The position numbers were made by a program, and so were the translations under genes. Shown here piece by piece: positions 20,866 to 32,189 of a stretch of 64,000 nucleotides of DNA. Every line of letters starts with the position of its first letter. Position 1 is the stretch's first letter. This DNA comes from Poa pratensis (lineage: Eukaryota > Streptophyta > Magnoliopsida > Poales > Poaceae). The DNA lies in assembly GCA_947311845.1 (NCBI GenBank), contig CAMZMU010000055.1, forward strand, positions 23,541,082 to 23,605,081. Direction: 5' to 3'. The notes beneath the pieces were generated by a model, which did no database searches, was not told the DNA's origin, and was given only the letters and a program-made list of their open reading frames with translations.

Positions 20866-23800
20866 CTATTCTCCATTGTATGTTCCTTTTGTAGGTATGA
20901 CTTCGCTGAGCAGAAACCCCGCAAGTTCCTCTGCTAGTGCTTGAAAGCGCTTCTTTAGTGGCATACTCTCGCGCAATGGCTCTGCCTATAAAAGAAGGAG
21001 ATCAATACGAATATTAATCATGACTATCAAAAATTATGAATGACACTGGAGATCAATTGATGAATATGATTGTTCACGTACGTCTAAAAATTTCTTTGGG
21101 TCCCGCTCAGTGACCGAACGACGAATCCACTCGCAAACGAAATATCCACAGAAATTGGTCCCCTGTGGTTGCCTCTCGATCCACTTTACGAGAATAGAAT
21201 TCAATCAAATCATAGTCAACATATAGTGGTATTGAAAACTATAAATAAAGAGATGCGCGAACCTAGCTAGACCGTACTACCTACCTGTGGGTGAACAAAA
21301 GTCAGCTGTTCTTCAAATGAACCTGAACCCTTTGTCCTCGCTTTGAATTGTTTCCAAACCCTGCCGGCAAAAAAAAGAATAAATGAGTTATTAGTTGCTT
21401 GATATCTCTGAAATCAATAAGAGAGACTGATATAGTGCGATAATGTTTGAAATTACCTTTGGAGCGTATCTAGAATGCTTTGGTACCTCTCCTCAGGCCA
21501 GTCCAATGAGTCGTAGACTTGAACTCTTGATCTATCAACTTCAATGACTAGCAGAATGTAATGATCGCTGCGCATGATTATATACACGTCAGTAACTCAT
21601 CAGTTACACTTAATTTGTACAAGCGAGTAACACTCTCTTACCTGAAGAAGTAAGGAAACATTATCTCCGTGTTGAAATGTTGCTTCATTAGGGCATTTAG
21701 CAAGTTCTTCTCCGTGTCCTTCACGTGGTTTTTTAGTGTCCTTGCATTAACTCGTACTGGGTTAACGAACCCAAAGCCATAGATGCCCTTTCTACCACAT
21801 TCATCACTCTTCATTCTGCATAATACCGTAGTGAGCATAATTAGCGATGGCAATGAACGAGCTGAGAGCTAAAGACTTTATCTTTTTTGGAAATAAATGA
21901 ATTGAATCACTTACAGACAGTAGGCACCGACGAGAGCCAAGTCGAGGGAGTCAAGGTTGTATAAGTACCAGAGTTCTTCGAGCTGAATTGTGAACATGTC
22001 TTCACCCGCGAAATGATTTTTTGTAACTTTCACACAGATCAAAAAGTCATCAAATTCCTTTGTGGTTTTCATGTACCAACTATGGAGTTGTCGCATACAT
22101 GTCGGTAGACACTTTATCTGATCACCTCGCAGCAGGGACCTCCCCCATTTCCATTTCCATGAATCATCTACATCAGACGGAAAGAGATTTTCGTTGTCCA
22201 GTTGAGCAAGAGTAATACCAGCATCTGCAGCAAAGTCCTTCTTCAAGGATAAAGTAGGAATTAGGTCCGTCACGGAGCCATGACCACTGGGTATAACTAC
22301 GAGCGGGGCTATCGACTGGTTTGCCTGTTGTCCGAGCTGGGCAACGTCTCTTTTCCCTCTGGCACTACTACTTCTCGTCTTGGGAGAGCTACTACTTTTA
22401 CTCAGAGCTCGTAAATAGTTATCTGGCTTATTTTTCTCATATTGCGATGGTTCCGTGATGAATCCAATAGCCCACTTGTTTTCCTTTGCAGTAAATGTTT
22501 GCTTTTCCTCGGGCTTTTTCCGTGCAAGCTGTCTTTTTGTGTCTGCATCCACCCACGCATCCAATTGCTCTTTAGTCATGTCGCAAGCTCTGAGGTCGTC
22601 AAGGCTTTTGGGTACTTTTGGGAGGGGCGAACGTCGGGGGTCTCGCCCGAATCCCATGGACGACGAAGTGGCGCCCTTCCTATGTCGGGGCTCAGGAGTC
22701 GGCTCATGCGGCGGCGGAGTCGGCTCATGCGGCGGTGGAGTCGGCTCATGCGCGGCGGAGTGGGCTGACGCGGCGGTGGAGTCGGCTCACGCGGCGGTGG
22801 AGTCGGCGCACGCGGCGGAGACGACTGATGCGGAGGCGACTGATGGTTGTCGTCCCCTTCATCGTCATCAGGTGGTGAATCGTGAATTGGCGGAGACGAT
22901 GGTGGCCTTGGCGCCCAGCCTTCAAACTTGATGTATTTCTTCCGCCATAGAATTAGACCACCCACGACGTCCCCTAGCACCGACTCATCATCAGCTCTTG
23001 GGAACTCAAGGTTCAGTGATTCATATCCTTGTACAACTTGATCCACGCCGACACGAGCAAATCCATCTGGAATGGCATTGCCAAGCCACGATGCTGTAGA
23101 GTCAATGGAGAATGCATAGCCGTCCGCCGCCTTCATGGATAAGTTAAATACTGGGACATGCAGCTCACAAGTTGTTTTCTCCGTGATATAATCCACGGGG
23201 TAACTTGTCTCATCATCACCGACCATAACCGAGGAAGCCACGCTGCTTCTGCGATGCGATGGGCCGCCTTGACTCGCTTGTTCCAGCTGAAGAGTTGGCG
23301 CCCCTTGCTCGCGCATTTGATCTATTTGCTTCTGCTGCTCCTTATAGAGAGCAACCATCTGGTCATGATTTCTTTCTAAGATCATCAACCGGTCTGATTC
23401 CTGCTGCTCCTTCCTCCTCTTTGCTCTCAATCGGCTTCTATAAGAGGCACGGTCCTCGGGAAACCCTTCAATCCACGGCACTTCTCCTAAGCCTCGTGTT
23501 GATCCTCCTTTTTCTTTGGTCCCGAGGGCCTCTGACAGCTCGTCCTTCTCTCTGTCGGAAATAAACTTTCCCTCTTTAGACTTGGCAATTAAGTCAATAA
23601 TTTTTTTTGGGCTCCGTTGACTACTTTGCTTTCATCAATTATTAACTCCCCTGTTTCCATGTCATACTCCCCTCCATGCGCAAGTAGCCAATTCCTTATC
23701 CTTCTGTCCCATTCCTCTGTGACCGGGGTGAGCCCTTTTGCACGCAACTCGGACTCAATTTTTTCCCACTTAGGCTCGGCAACTCGGTAGCCACCTGGCC

Positions 23801-24573
23801 CCATCTTATGGTGATACTTCTTTTTCGCTGCATTATTCTTATTCGTTTGCGACCTTTTCTTAGCTCGTTCTGATTTCTTGTACTCCAGAAATGCAGGCCA
23901 GTGAGGCCGCTGCCTCTCTCGTGTGCCGGTGAAATCCGGAAGTTTCCCATCTTCTTCCCACTCACGGAATAATTTGTTCTTGTAGTTATTGAATTGTTGA
24001 GCCATCTTCTTAAGAGCGAAATGCTTGACTTTGTCCGTCATTTTTTTTGTCTTCACCTCATCTTCCAAGACCGGTAGGGTGAAATGTGCAATGAGCTTGT
24101 TCCAAAGCACATCTTTGGTTCTCTTGTCGACGTAACTAACTCCCTCTAACTTTGGCTTAATCCATTCCTGAGTGCTGATATAAACGTTGTCCCTGACAGT
24201 GACTCCGCATTGATGCACAAACTTAACTGCGTTCGGCACGGGTGCCAGTGGTTGGCCAGTAGTTGCATTCACCTCGTCAATTGTGAGATGCTCATCTTTG
24301 CCCATCCCTTGGGCATGGCCTCGTTTAGTGGATTGGTTCGATGCGGAGGTCTAAAAATATGAAACATGTGTGAATACATATATATGCACAAATCAGTTAT
24401 TGCATCTGCTCAACATAGGCTTAATATACCTCGCCAGACGGCGTGGGTCCACCAATTTCCGAGTCCTCATCTTCAGCTCCTTCCGCGGGATGCCGAAATT
24501 CACCGGGTTCCAAAATGTAGGAAAGTATCTCTTCTTCCCCTTCTCTCGTTACGAAGGGAGCATCGACATCCAT
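20866..24573 (-). pseudogene. CACTA ORF2: Transposase_24-like, DUF8039-like and Ulp1/C48 protease domains (element 1)
   Basis: The seven-exon minus-strand model is 24573-24430, 24350-21915, 21815-21642, 21567-21457, 21360-21285, 21183-21082 and 20985-20866; every intron has GT/AG borders. Exon 1 starts MDVDAPFVTRE. Exon 2 holds a Transposase_24-like region (KKKYHHKMGPGGYR, EWDRRIRNWLLAHGG), a coiled coil, a DUF8039-like region (ITEKTTCELHVP ... PDGFARVGVDQV ... LILWRKKYIKF) and a Pro-rich linker. Exons 2-7 form a Ulp1-like domain with His in DHYILLVIE, Asp in VYDSL, and Gln/Cys in RQPQGTNFCGYFVCEW. Two frame defects are seen: near 23610 (A8 run) and near 22752 (inside a 24-bp repeat). The role in transposition is unknown. 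C48 enzymes cleave SUMO-type conjugates, but no substrate can be inferred here. Confidence 0.8.
22686..22822. repeat. 24-bp coding minisatellite in ORF2 linker (element 1)
   Basis: About six units of the form gagtcggctcatgcggcggt, 24 bp each, encode a PPHEPTP-type proline-rich repeat on the minus strand. Most likely a 2-base insertion near 22752 shifts the frame within the array. Confidence 0.7.
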
Positions 24574-25081
24574 TGTTTAACTAATACAAAAAAAAGATAA
24601 AACAATAATAGCATTAGTACAATAATTCAAAGGAGGGAACTATACAAATATGCAACAAAAACAATTTAATATTGCATCTAAAGAAAAAAATCTTTCAAAA
24701 AAAACATAGGCTGTCCCAATCCCAGCCCAGCCCAAATTTGGGCCAGAACCTGGTCAAAGGTGGCCACCGTGGTCATCGCTGGCCCACCTGCCAGCGCCTA
24801 CCCGCCCCACCGCCACGTGTGACCGCCCACTGGCCACGCGTGGTCAATGCTGGCCCACCTGCCAGCGACCCAGTTCTGACCCCGCCGCCCTGCCTCGTGT
24901 TCCCCCCCGCCTCGTCTTCACCTCCCCGCCTCGTGTTCCCACCCGGCCGCCTCGCCTTCACCCCCCGTGGTCAATGCGGAGCACCAACAGCCCCCGCCCA
25001 CCCGGAGTCAATGCTCCTGGCCCACTTGCCAGCGACTCGGGCGCTGGCCCACCCGACGGTTCCCCTCCCGACGGTCCTGGT

Positions 25082-25090
25082 CTTTAAAAA
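25082..25090 (+). promoter_or_regulatory. TATA-like element before the cargo ORF
   Basis: The plus strand reads TTTAAAAAG about 105 bp upstream of the cargo ATG at 25191, followed by a GC-rich leader with cactccgctccgctcc. This is the layout of a captured gene with its own promoter. Confidence 0.45.
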
Positions 25091-25190
25091 GGGACGCGCC
25101 CGTGCGGATATGGACACTCCACTCCGCTCCGCTCCCACGGTTCCCCTCCGCCCGACGGTTCCCCTCCGCCCGTCCAGTGCCCTCGCCGCC

Positions 25191-26062
25191 ATGTCGCGCT
25201 GGTTCGGGAAGTCCCCGAAGAACGAGACCGGCGAGTCCTCCAACCGTCGCCGCGCTTCTCCACCGCCTCCACCGCCGGCGGCCTTGGGCGTCGTTCCGCA
25301 GGGCGTGCGGAGGACCGCGCCACCGGTGCGGGTCGCCCACGCACCCGACGCGCCGTCACGAACCACCACCACCGCCGGAGGGAGGAGGATCCGGCGCCGG
25401 CGCTACGTGCCGGAGCCGGAGTGCCAGTGGCACTGGGACAACGCCGCCACGCTGGAGTGGAGCGACGTCCACCTCCCCGAGGGCTGGCACCTGAACCCGC
25501 AGAGGATTCCGGTGCCGGCGGTCCCGCTCCCTGGGAGGCAACTGGACAGGGAGATCGCGCGCCGGCGCCGCCTCCTCCCGCCGGCGCTCCGCGAGACCCC
25601 GTCTACGCGGCGGACTCCCCACACTGGGAGCAGTGGCTCAAGGACGAGCACGAGGACCGCCGCCACTCCTACTTCGCCCCGGCGCCCCGCGCCGTCCAAT
25701 CCGCCTACCCAGCGCTGCCCGACGCGCTGTGGTTCGAGGAGGAGGTCCCCGAGGATGAGGACGACCCGGAGATGCTGGCCACATTCGAGGCCTCCAACCT
25801 CAGCCTCGTCGAGGACGAGATCAAGACGTGGGAGAAGGTGAGGACCGCGGCCGCGGCCCTGATGCCGCCGCCGCCGCCGCCACCGCCACCTCTGCCTCCC
25901 GGCCTCGTTGGCCAGTCCTGGGTCTTTACCGGCGGGAGCTGGTCGGCGGATTAGGAGCAGGAACGGGAGGCGCCACCGGAGCAGCAGGAGGCGCCACCGC
26001 AGCAGCAGGCGCCACCGGAGCATCTATGGACCCCGCCGCCCTTCATCGTCCTCGACGACTAG
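25191..26062 (+). pseudogene. GC-rich cargo gene inside CACTA element 1
   Basis: This plus-strand sequence runs opposite to all transposon genes and is far richer in GC. It starts MSRWFGKSPKNETGESSNRR, continues with a Pro-rich section and an Arg/Pro-rich stretch, then RRRRYVPEPECQWHWDNAAT and LPEGWHLNPQRIPVPAVP. Near 25590 the frame must shift by one base to continue as PVYAADSPHWEQWLKDEHED and an acidic segment (LWFEEEVPEDEDDPEMLATF). A stop at 25952-25954 interrupts the Pro/Gln-rich tail, which would otherwise end PPPFIVLDD at 26060-26062. From memory, related MSRxFG...PEGWHLNP proteins occur in many copies in wheat-type genomes; their function is unknown. The frameshift and the stop mark this copy as broken. 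It is likely a host-derived sequence captured by the transposon. Confidence 0.6.
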
Positions 26063-26199
26063 GCGGCACCGACGACGACGACCCCCCTCCCCCTCCAATG
26101 TAATGGCCTTATTAATGGCCTCCCCCCCAATGTAATCGGCCGTTTGTGGCCTCCCCCATAATGAAATCGGCCCTTAGGCCCTAAAAAATATGTTCTTGT

Positions 26200-26520
26200 T
26201 TGCCAACTCCGGTGCCGGCCCCGTGGTTAGGGTCCGCCGCCGCGCGCTAGATCTGAGAGAGGGAGAGAGTAGTTGGTCGGGGGGACGAGCTCACCGTGGG
26301 TCGGGGGGCGAGCTTTGCTTGCTCGGGGACGACGATCTTGCTCGGGGGAAGAGCGGGGACGGCCGCGCCCGGAGCAGGAGCAGGACGGCGACCCACGGTG
26401 AGGGCGGCAGCGGCGCGGGACGAAATCCGGCAGCCTGGCGGCGCAGGGGCGGCGTCGTCTGGAGCCCGGAGGCGGAGCGTCGATTTGCTGGACTTGGGCA
26501 AATTTTCGGCCCGAGCCACT
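26200..26520 (-). promoter_or_regulatory. Putative 5' leader exon/promoter zone of ORF2 (element 1)
   Basis: This GC-rich block next to the internal repeat array contains a minus-strand donor-like CCGACCCACG|gtgagc near 26290. Elements 2 (36985-37380) and 3 (60080-60410) have comparable GC-rich blocks with donor-like sites (ccagag|gtaggt in element 3). I infer a non-coding first exon for ORF2; no transcript evidence is available. Confidence 0.35.
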
Positions 26521-26526
26521 AGAAGT

Positions 26527-26700
26527 AGCGCCAAAAAGGCCTCTAGTACCGGGCCGTGGCTCCACCCGGTACTAGAGACCCTCTAGTACCGGGCCGTGTT
26601 ACCACCCGGTACTAGAGGTCCCTCAGGGCCGCGAAAATTTGCGCGCCAAGCCCAGTGGACCTGTAGTACCGGGTGGTCGCACGGCCCGGTACTAGAGGTT
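26527..26700. repeat. Internal array of subterminal-type repeats (element 1)
   Basis: Three palindromic units (ctctagtaccgggccgtg..cacccggtactagag and similar) lie between ORF2 and TNP2 in the middle of the transposon. They have the same structure as the repeats near its termini. Equivalent arrays occur in elements 2 and 3. Confidence 0.75.
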
Positions 26701-27046
26701 AATTTTTTTTAATTTTCTGGTTTCTTACTTTTTTTATCTTTTGATTTACTTGTCTAAATTAAGTAAAAATTGCTTTCATTTTCCTGTTTTCTGTTTTGGT
26801 TTAAAATGAAGTATCACATGCGCTTGGTTTTAAATTAAGTACTACATACGCTTAATTTAAAATCAATTCAAAAATTTATAAATCAAGTACTACATGCGCA
26901 GTGGATCATTTCACATCACAAAGTTTGATGCTACATCAAAAATTTATAAATTAAGTACTACATTCCGCCACCGCCATACGCTTGATTTCATTGACATGTC
27001 TGTCTTGTCCTCCATACTATAAATTATATAAAAGTTTAATAAATTA

Positions 27047-30000
27047 TTACACATCATGAACAACATCCCTATTTAGTCTTCGCTTTTTCTTTTTGTGAGA
27101 CCCTTTCTTCTGATCGCTCCGTAACCATGGACAAGGGTCTGCATATAACTTGAGACTTGGGTCAGTGGTCACTTTGAAGGGCGGAATTTCATGAAACTTG
27201 TCGTAATCTTCTGACATGTCTGTCTTGTCCTCCACTCCCACGATGGTTCTTTTCCCTGAAAGAACTATGTGGCGCTTTGGCTCATCGGCTGATGTATTCA
27301 CTTCCTTATCTTTTTTTTTTTTGGCTTGGTAGACATGTCCTTCACATAGAAAACCTGAGCCACATCCTTGGCTAGAACGAATGGTTCGTTGTCGTACGCA
27401 ACATTCGTGAGATCCACTGTAGTCATTCCGTACAATGGGTCTTCCTTTACCCCGCCGCCTCTCAGGTTGAACCATTTGCACCAGAACAAAGGGACCTTCA
27501 AAGAAGGTCCATAGTCAAGTTCCCATATCTGCTCTATGCAACCATAATATGTGACCGTGGCCTCATTCGTGCTCTTATCATCAAAGCGGACACCACTATT
27601 TTGGTTGGTGCTCTTTTTATCTTGGGCGTTCGTGTAAAATGTATTCCCGTTTATCTCATACCCTTGGAAAGTCCAAATAGTCGAAGATGGCCCCTTAGAC
27701 AACAAGAACAGCTCATCTGAGACTGTGTTGTTGTTGTTCAGATGCGTTTCCAACCAACCGCCAAAATTCTCCATGTGTTCCTTTGCAATGGCGGAGTCAT
27801 CCATCCCCGGGTTGTTAGAGCGTACAATATCCTTGTGCATCTGGATATACGGAGCCACCAAAGTGGAATTATGCAGAACTGTGTAGTGTGCTTTTGTGAA
27901 AGAATACCCGTCCCTGCATATGTATGATTTCTTTCCTAGAGTGCCTTCTCCACTTAGTCTCCCCTCATGTCGCGATTCAGGAAGACCAATCGACTTAATG
28001 CCGGGAATAAAGTCAACACAAAACTCAATGACCTCCTCTGTTCCATACCCTTTGGAGATGCTTCCTTCTGGCCTAGCACGGTTATGAACATACTTCTTCA
28101 ACACTCCCATGAACCTCTCAAAGGGGAACATATTGTGTAGAAATACAGGACCCAGAATGTGAATCTCGTCGACCAGGTGTACTAGGAGATGTGTCATAAT
28201 AGTGAAGAAGGATGGTGGGAACACCAACTCAAAACTAACGAGACATTGAGCCACATCCTTCTGTAACCTTAATAGAGTGGTTGGGCTGATTGACTTCTGC
28301 GAAATTGCATTGAGGAACGCACATAGCTGAACAATGGATACTCGAACATTTTCCGGTAGAAGCCCCCGCAATGCAACCGGAAGCAGTTGAGTCATCAGCA
28401 CGTGGCAGTCATGAGACTTTAGGTTCTGGAACTTTTTCTCTGCCATATTTATTATTCCCTTTATATTCGACGAGAAGCCAGACGGGACCTTCATACTGCT
28501 CAGGACTTCAAAAAATATCTCCTTCTCTTCTTTGGTAAGAACGTAGCTAGCAGGACGTAGACGTCCTTTATCCGTCCTCATTGGATGCAGGTTCTTTGGG
28601 TCTTTCAAAAGTTGCTGGTCCTCTCGTGCTTCCGGAGTATCTTTTGCCTTCCCATACACGCCCAAGAAGCCTAGCAGGTTCACGCAAACATTCTTCGTCA
28701 CGTGCATCACGTCGATTGCAGAGCGGACCTTTAGGATTTTCCAATAGGGTAGTTCCCAAAATATAGACTTCTTCTTCCACAGGGGAACGTGGTTGTTAGC
28801 GTCCTTCGGAACAGACTGTCCGCCAGGACCCTTTCCAAAGATTACATCTAAATCCTTGACCGCATCATATATATCTTCACCACTTTGGAGGGGTGGCTTC
28901 GGCCGGCGATCTTCCTCACCTTTGAAATGCTGCTGCTTGCTTTTCTTTCTTAGGGGATGCTGAGTTGTAAGAAATCGACGATGACCCGGGTACACATTCT
29001 TGTTACCTACATATATACTTTCAGTGCTATCTAAACAGTGTGTGCATGCATTGTATCCCTTGTTCGACTGTCCTGAAATGTTACTAAGAGCAGGCCAATC
29101 ATTGATGGTTACAAACAACAACCCTCGTAGGTTAAATTCCGCTTGTTTGTACTCATCCCACACAGGTACCCCTTCATCACGCCACAACTGTAAAAGTTCA
29201 TCAACTAATGGCCTCAGGTAGACATCAATGTTGTTACCGGGTTGCTTCGGGCCTTGGATGAGCACTGGCATCATAATGAACTTCCGCTTCATGCACAACC
29301 AAGGAGGAAGGTTATAGATACATAGAGTCACAGGCCAGGTGCTATGACTGCTGCTCTGCTCCCCAAAAGGATTAAAGCCATCCGTGCTAAGACCAAACCT
29401 TAAGTTCCTTGGGTCACGTGCAAATTCCTTGTACTCTGTATCGATTTTTCTCCACTGCGACCCATCAGCCGGGTGTCTCAACATCTCGTCGCTCTTGCGG
29501 TCTTCTTTGTGCCATCGCAACAACTTGGCATGCTCTTTGTTTCTGAACAAACGTTTCAACCGTGGTATTATAGGAGCGTACCACATCACCTTGGCAGGAA
29601 CCTTCTTCCTGGCGGGCAGGCCCTCAACATCGCCAGGGTCATCTGCTCTGATCTTATACCGCAATGCACCGCATACCGGGCATTCATTCAAATTCTCATA
29701 CTTCTCACCGCGGTAGAGGATGCAGTCATTAATGCATGCATGTATCTTCTGCACATCTAATCCTAGAGGGCAGATAATCTTCTTTGCTTCATACGCACTC
29801 TCGGGCAATTCGTTACCAGCCGGCAGCTTGTCCTTCACTATTTTCAGTAAACTCCCAAATCCCTTGTCAGATAAACCATTCGCTGCCTTCCATTGCAATA
29901 ATTCCAGTGTGGTACCGAGCTTTGTGTTGCCATCTTCGCAAGTTGGGTACAACTTTGTTTTGTGATCCTCTAACATGCGCTCCAACTTCAACTTCTCAAG

Positions 30001-30405
30001 TGTAGTTTCTGCTAGGGTATGTGCATCAACGATGACCCCACGTAAATCATCATGTATGATGGGATCATCTGGTACCTCTTCATCATCAGCTTCCCCTGTT
30101 GGGTTACCAACATATTCAGGGTACATGTAGTTGTCATCGTTCTCTTCTTCTTCGTTATCTTCCATCATAACCCCTTTTTCTCCGTGCTTGGTCCAACAAT
30201 TATAGCCGGGCATGAAACCAGAAGTTATCAGGTGGAGGTGAATTCTGTCTGTGTTAGGGTAATCCTTCTCATTCCGACATTTCTTGCATGGACAACACAT
30301 AAAACCATTCGGCCCCTTGTTATCCTTAGCCACATTGAGAAAAGATTGCACGCCATCCATGTACTCTTTAGAGCGTCGGTCAGCGTACATCCACGGATGA
30401 CTCAT
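27047..30405 (-). pseudogene. TNP2-like CACTA transposase, C-terminal frameshift (element 1)
   Basis: The TNP2-family transposase cuts and joins CACTA ends. The start MSHPWMYADRRSKEYMDG directly follows a splice acceptor (tttgcag). Regions in order: the N-terminal transposase-associated domain with a Cys-rich motif (CCPCKKCRNEKDYPN); the Transposase_21 core, including KIHACINDCILYRGEKYENL, LSTDGFNPFGEQSSSHSTWP and TINDWPALSNISGQSNKGYN; the DUF4218 region (LPVALRGLLPENVRV, FPFERFMGVLKKYVHNRARP); and the DUF4216 region (YYGCIEQIWELDYGP). The Asp residues of the STDGFNPF and NDWPALS blocks are the likely catalytic acids of the family. A 12-base T run at 27311-27322 (A run in the mRNA) shifts the frame after MSTKP. 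The remaining 80-odd residues (KRHIVLSGKRTIVGVEDKTD...) continue in another frame to 27047. An intact homologue is in element 2. Confidence 0.9.
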
Positions 30406-30564
30406 CTGCAAATCACCGCTAAAACCCATTACGATAAACCAACATAATAGGAAACATATCATATTCATTAATACAAGTTCATCACATTAAAACCAAAGTA
30501 TAGTAGTGACCAAATGTAATACATAGTTCTCATAAAACATAAATTAATTGAAACTAGAATACAA

Positions 30565-31051
30565 CTATCTAAAGAATTTAAATCCAACAACAAATGCGAT
30601 CAGAATCGCAACTAAGGTAACTATTGAACCAACAGCATAATGATACCAAGCCTCTTGACTAATGACATATTTTCTAATCTTTCTAAGCTTCAAGCGCATT
30701 GCATCCATCTTCATCTCGTGAACAGCGACGACGTCGGTAAGCTCGACCCCGTGAGCATCAACGATGTCGGCAATCTTCAAGTCCAATACCATCTTCTCTT
30801 CTAGGCATTGGAGACGAAGATCTTCACTTATCTTCAATTTTGCTTTCAAATCGTTGTTTTCTTTTTTAAAAAACTCTACAATAGGGTCGGCTGGAATTTC
30901 CGGTTCAACTACCTCCTAAATAAAAATATATCTATGTCAATTTGGTCGGCATGATTGTTATAAACACGAAACAAAATAAATAGTGATAAAAATATACCAC
31001 ATCCGAATCATAGACCGGACGAGGGACGACGGGGACGGATATCAAAACCAT
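30565..31051 (-). CDS. Small coiled-coil, tail-anchored membrane protein of CACTA element 1
   Basis: Two exons (31051-30998 and 30915-30565) with GT/AG borders give a 134-residue protein starting MVLISVPVVPRPVYDSDV and continuing EVVEPEIPADPIVEFFKKEN. A Lys/Glu/Leu-rich region (about 35-95) should form a coiled coil. The C-terminus is one hydrophobic segment (HYAVGSIVTLVAILIAFVVG) ending FKFFR, a tail-anchor arrangement. The stop lies 160 nt before the TNP2 start, so both may share one promoter at the right end of the element, perhaps with alternative splicing as in En/Spm. Element 2 has the same gene with identical exon lengths. A GC-rich donor (ccacctcg|gtgagc) near 31160 suggests a non-coding first exon. 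I recognise the type as common in wheat-like genomes, but its role is unknown. Confidence 0.75.
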
Positions 31052-31782
31052 GACACTATACATAAAAAACATAAGAAAATTATACAAGAAAAATAATTAT
31101 GCATTCAAATCATACAAGTAATTTTGTAAAATAACAGATAAAAGAAGAGGCTCACCGAGGTGGTGCCGGTCACGGGATGGCGGGGCTATCGACGGCGGTG
31201 AGGACCGAGACGACACTAAAATCCACAAATAATAAATTAATTTGAGCTCAAAATACATAAAAAAATGAACTACCTAGCTTAGGCATTTCATCAAACACCT
31301 AGGTAGCACTATAAAAATGAAATGAGCTAAACTTGTATGGAAATGGCTAAAATTCGGCCGCCGGGTGAAAGGATCAAGTGTTGCTAACCCTTGGAGAGAT
31401 GGGTGCCGTCTATCTTGACAAATCTTGGAAAAAAATGGGGCTACACTTGAGCTTGAGAGAGGAAACAATGAAGATGAGCTTGAGAGTTCAAAAATGGTGG
31501 CTGGCCCGGGGTGGGAGATGATATAGCGGGACCTCTAGTCCCGGGCTGTACCACGGCCCGGGACGAAAGGTCCACCCTCCTGTCTCCACCCTGCCGCTGA
31601 CTGCCTCGGTCCCGGGTGGTATCACGGCCCGGAACTAGAGGTGCCCTACAACCCGGGACCCGACCTGCGCAGCGTCGGAGCAGCCGGCCCGGTACTAGTT
31701 CCCTCCTCTAGTCCGGGTTCGAACCACGCCCGGGACTAGAGCCCAACACCCCTCTCCACCAAAGCTCCTGTTTCCACTAGTG

Positions 31783-32189
31783 TCACGACACACGCACTTT
31801 TCACCGAAAGAAGGAAACAAATACAAAATCCTCGGTAAGAAAAGGCAATGAAGGTAGATGAGAGGACGATTTGGTTTGGTCTAGTCTACTATAGGTGCAC
31901 CAACACGGCTTTATCTTCTAACCGAGATCACTAGTCTAATAAAACTCCCAGCTCTTGGCAAAGTTTAATTAAACTGGTGTGCTAGAGTAGGTTAAAAAAG
32001 CTAGTGCATGCACATGGAAAACGCTAATGACAAATACAATGCTCGCAAATAGCAATCATTAATTAAGATTGATCAGAAAGTTCATTAGGAAAAAATATTA
32101 CTCCACAGAGTGGAGTCCAACACCATTCCATTTTTAGGGATCACAAATGGTCGTAGGAACCAGTCTTACAATAGCCACCCACTTTGAAC
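31783..32189. other. Spacer between CACTA elements 1 and 2 (left duplication copy)
   Basis: This 407-bp host sequence matches 50909-51318 with few differences. It carries the TSDs of both elements and no gene. Confidence 0.8.

Larger units (their letters stand above)
20383..31782 (-). mobile_element. CACTA (En/Spm) transposon, element 1
   Basis: The 11,400-bp element has CACTAGTGGAAACAGG at the left end and its exact reverse complement at the right end. It is flanked by TCA on both sides (20380-20382 and 31783-31785). Subterminal regions (20405-20600 and 31525-31750) carry palindromic repeats of the type ctagtaccggg/cccggtactag. The unoccupied site is preserved at 50909-50911. From right to left it encodes a two-exon membrane-anchored protein, the TNP2-like transposase, a plus-strand cargo ORF, and a seven-exon ORF2 with a Ulp1-like domain. 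TNP2, the cargo and ORF2 all contain reading-frame defects, so the copy is probably no longer autonomous. Confidence 0.95.

Noticed and set aside
23580..23640. A short intron at the ORF2 frame change near 23610 of element 1
   Set aside because: There is no room for an intron with GT/AG borders; elements 2 and 3 read through the region, and an A8 run explains a frameshift better.
24971..25622. Several long minus-strand frames opposite the element 1 cargo
   Set aside because: They are shadows of a GC-rich plus-strand coding sequence; the plus-strand reading has a TATA-like box, a leader and protein-like motifs.
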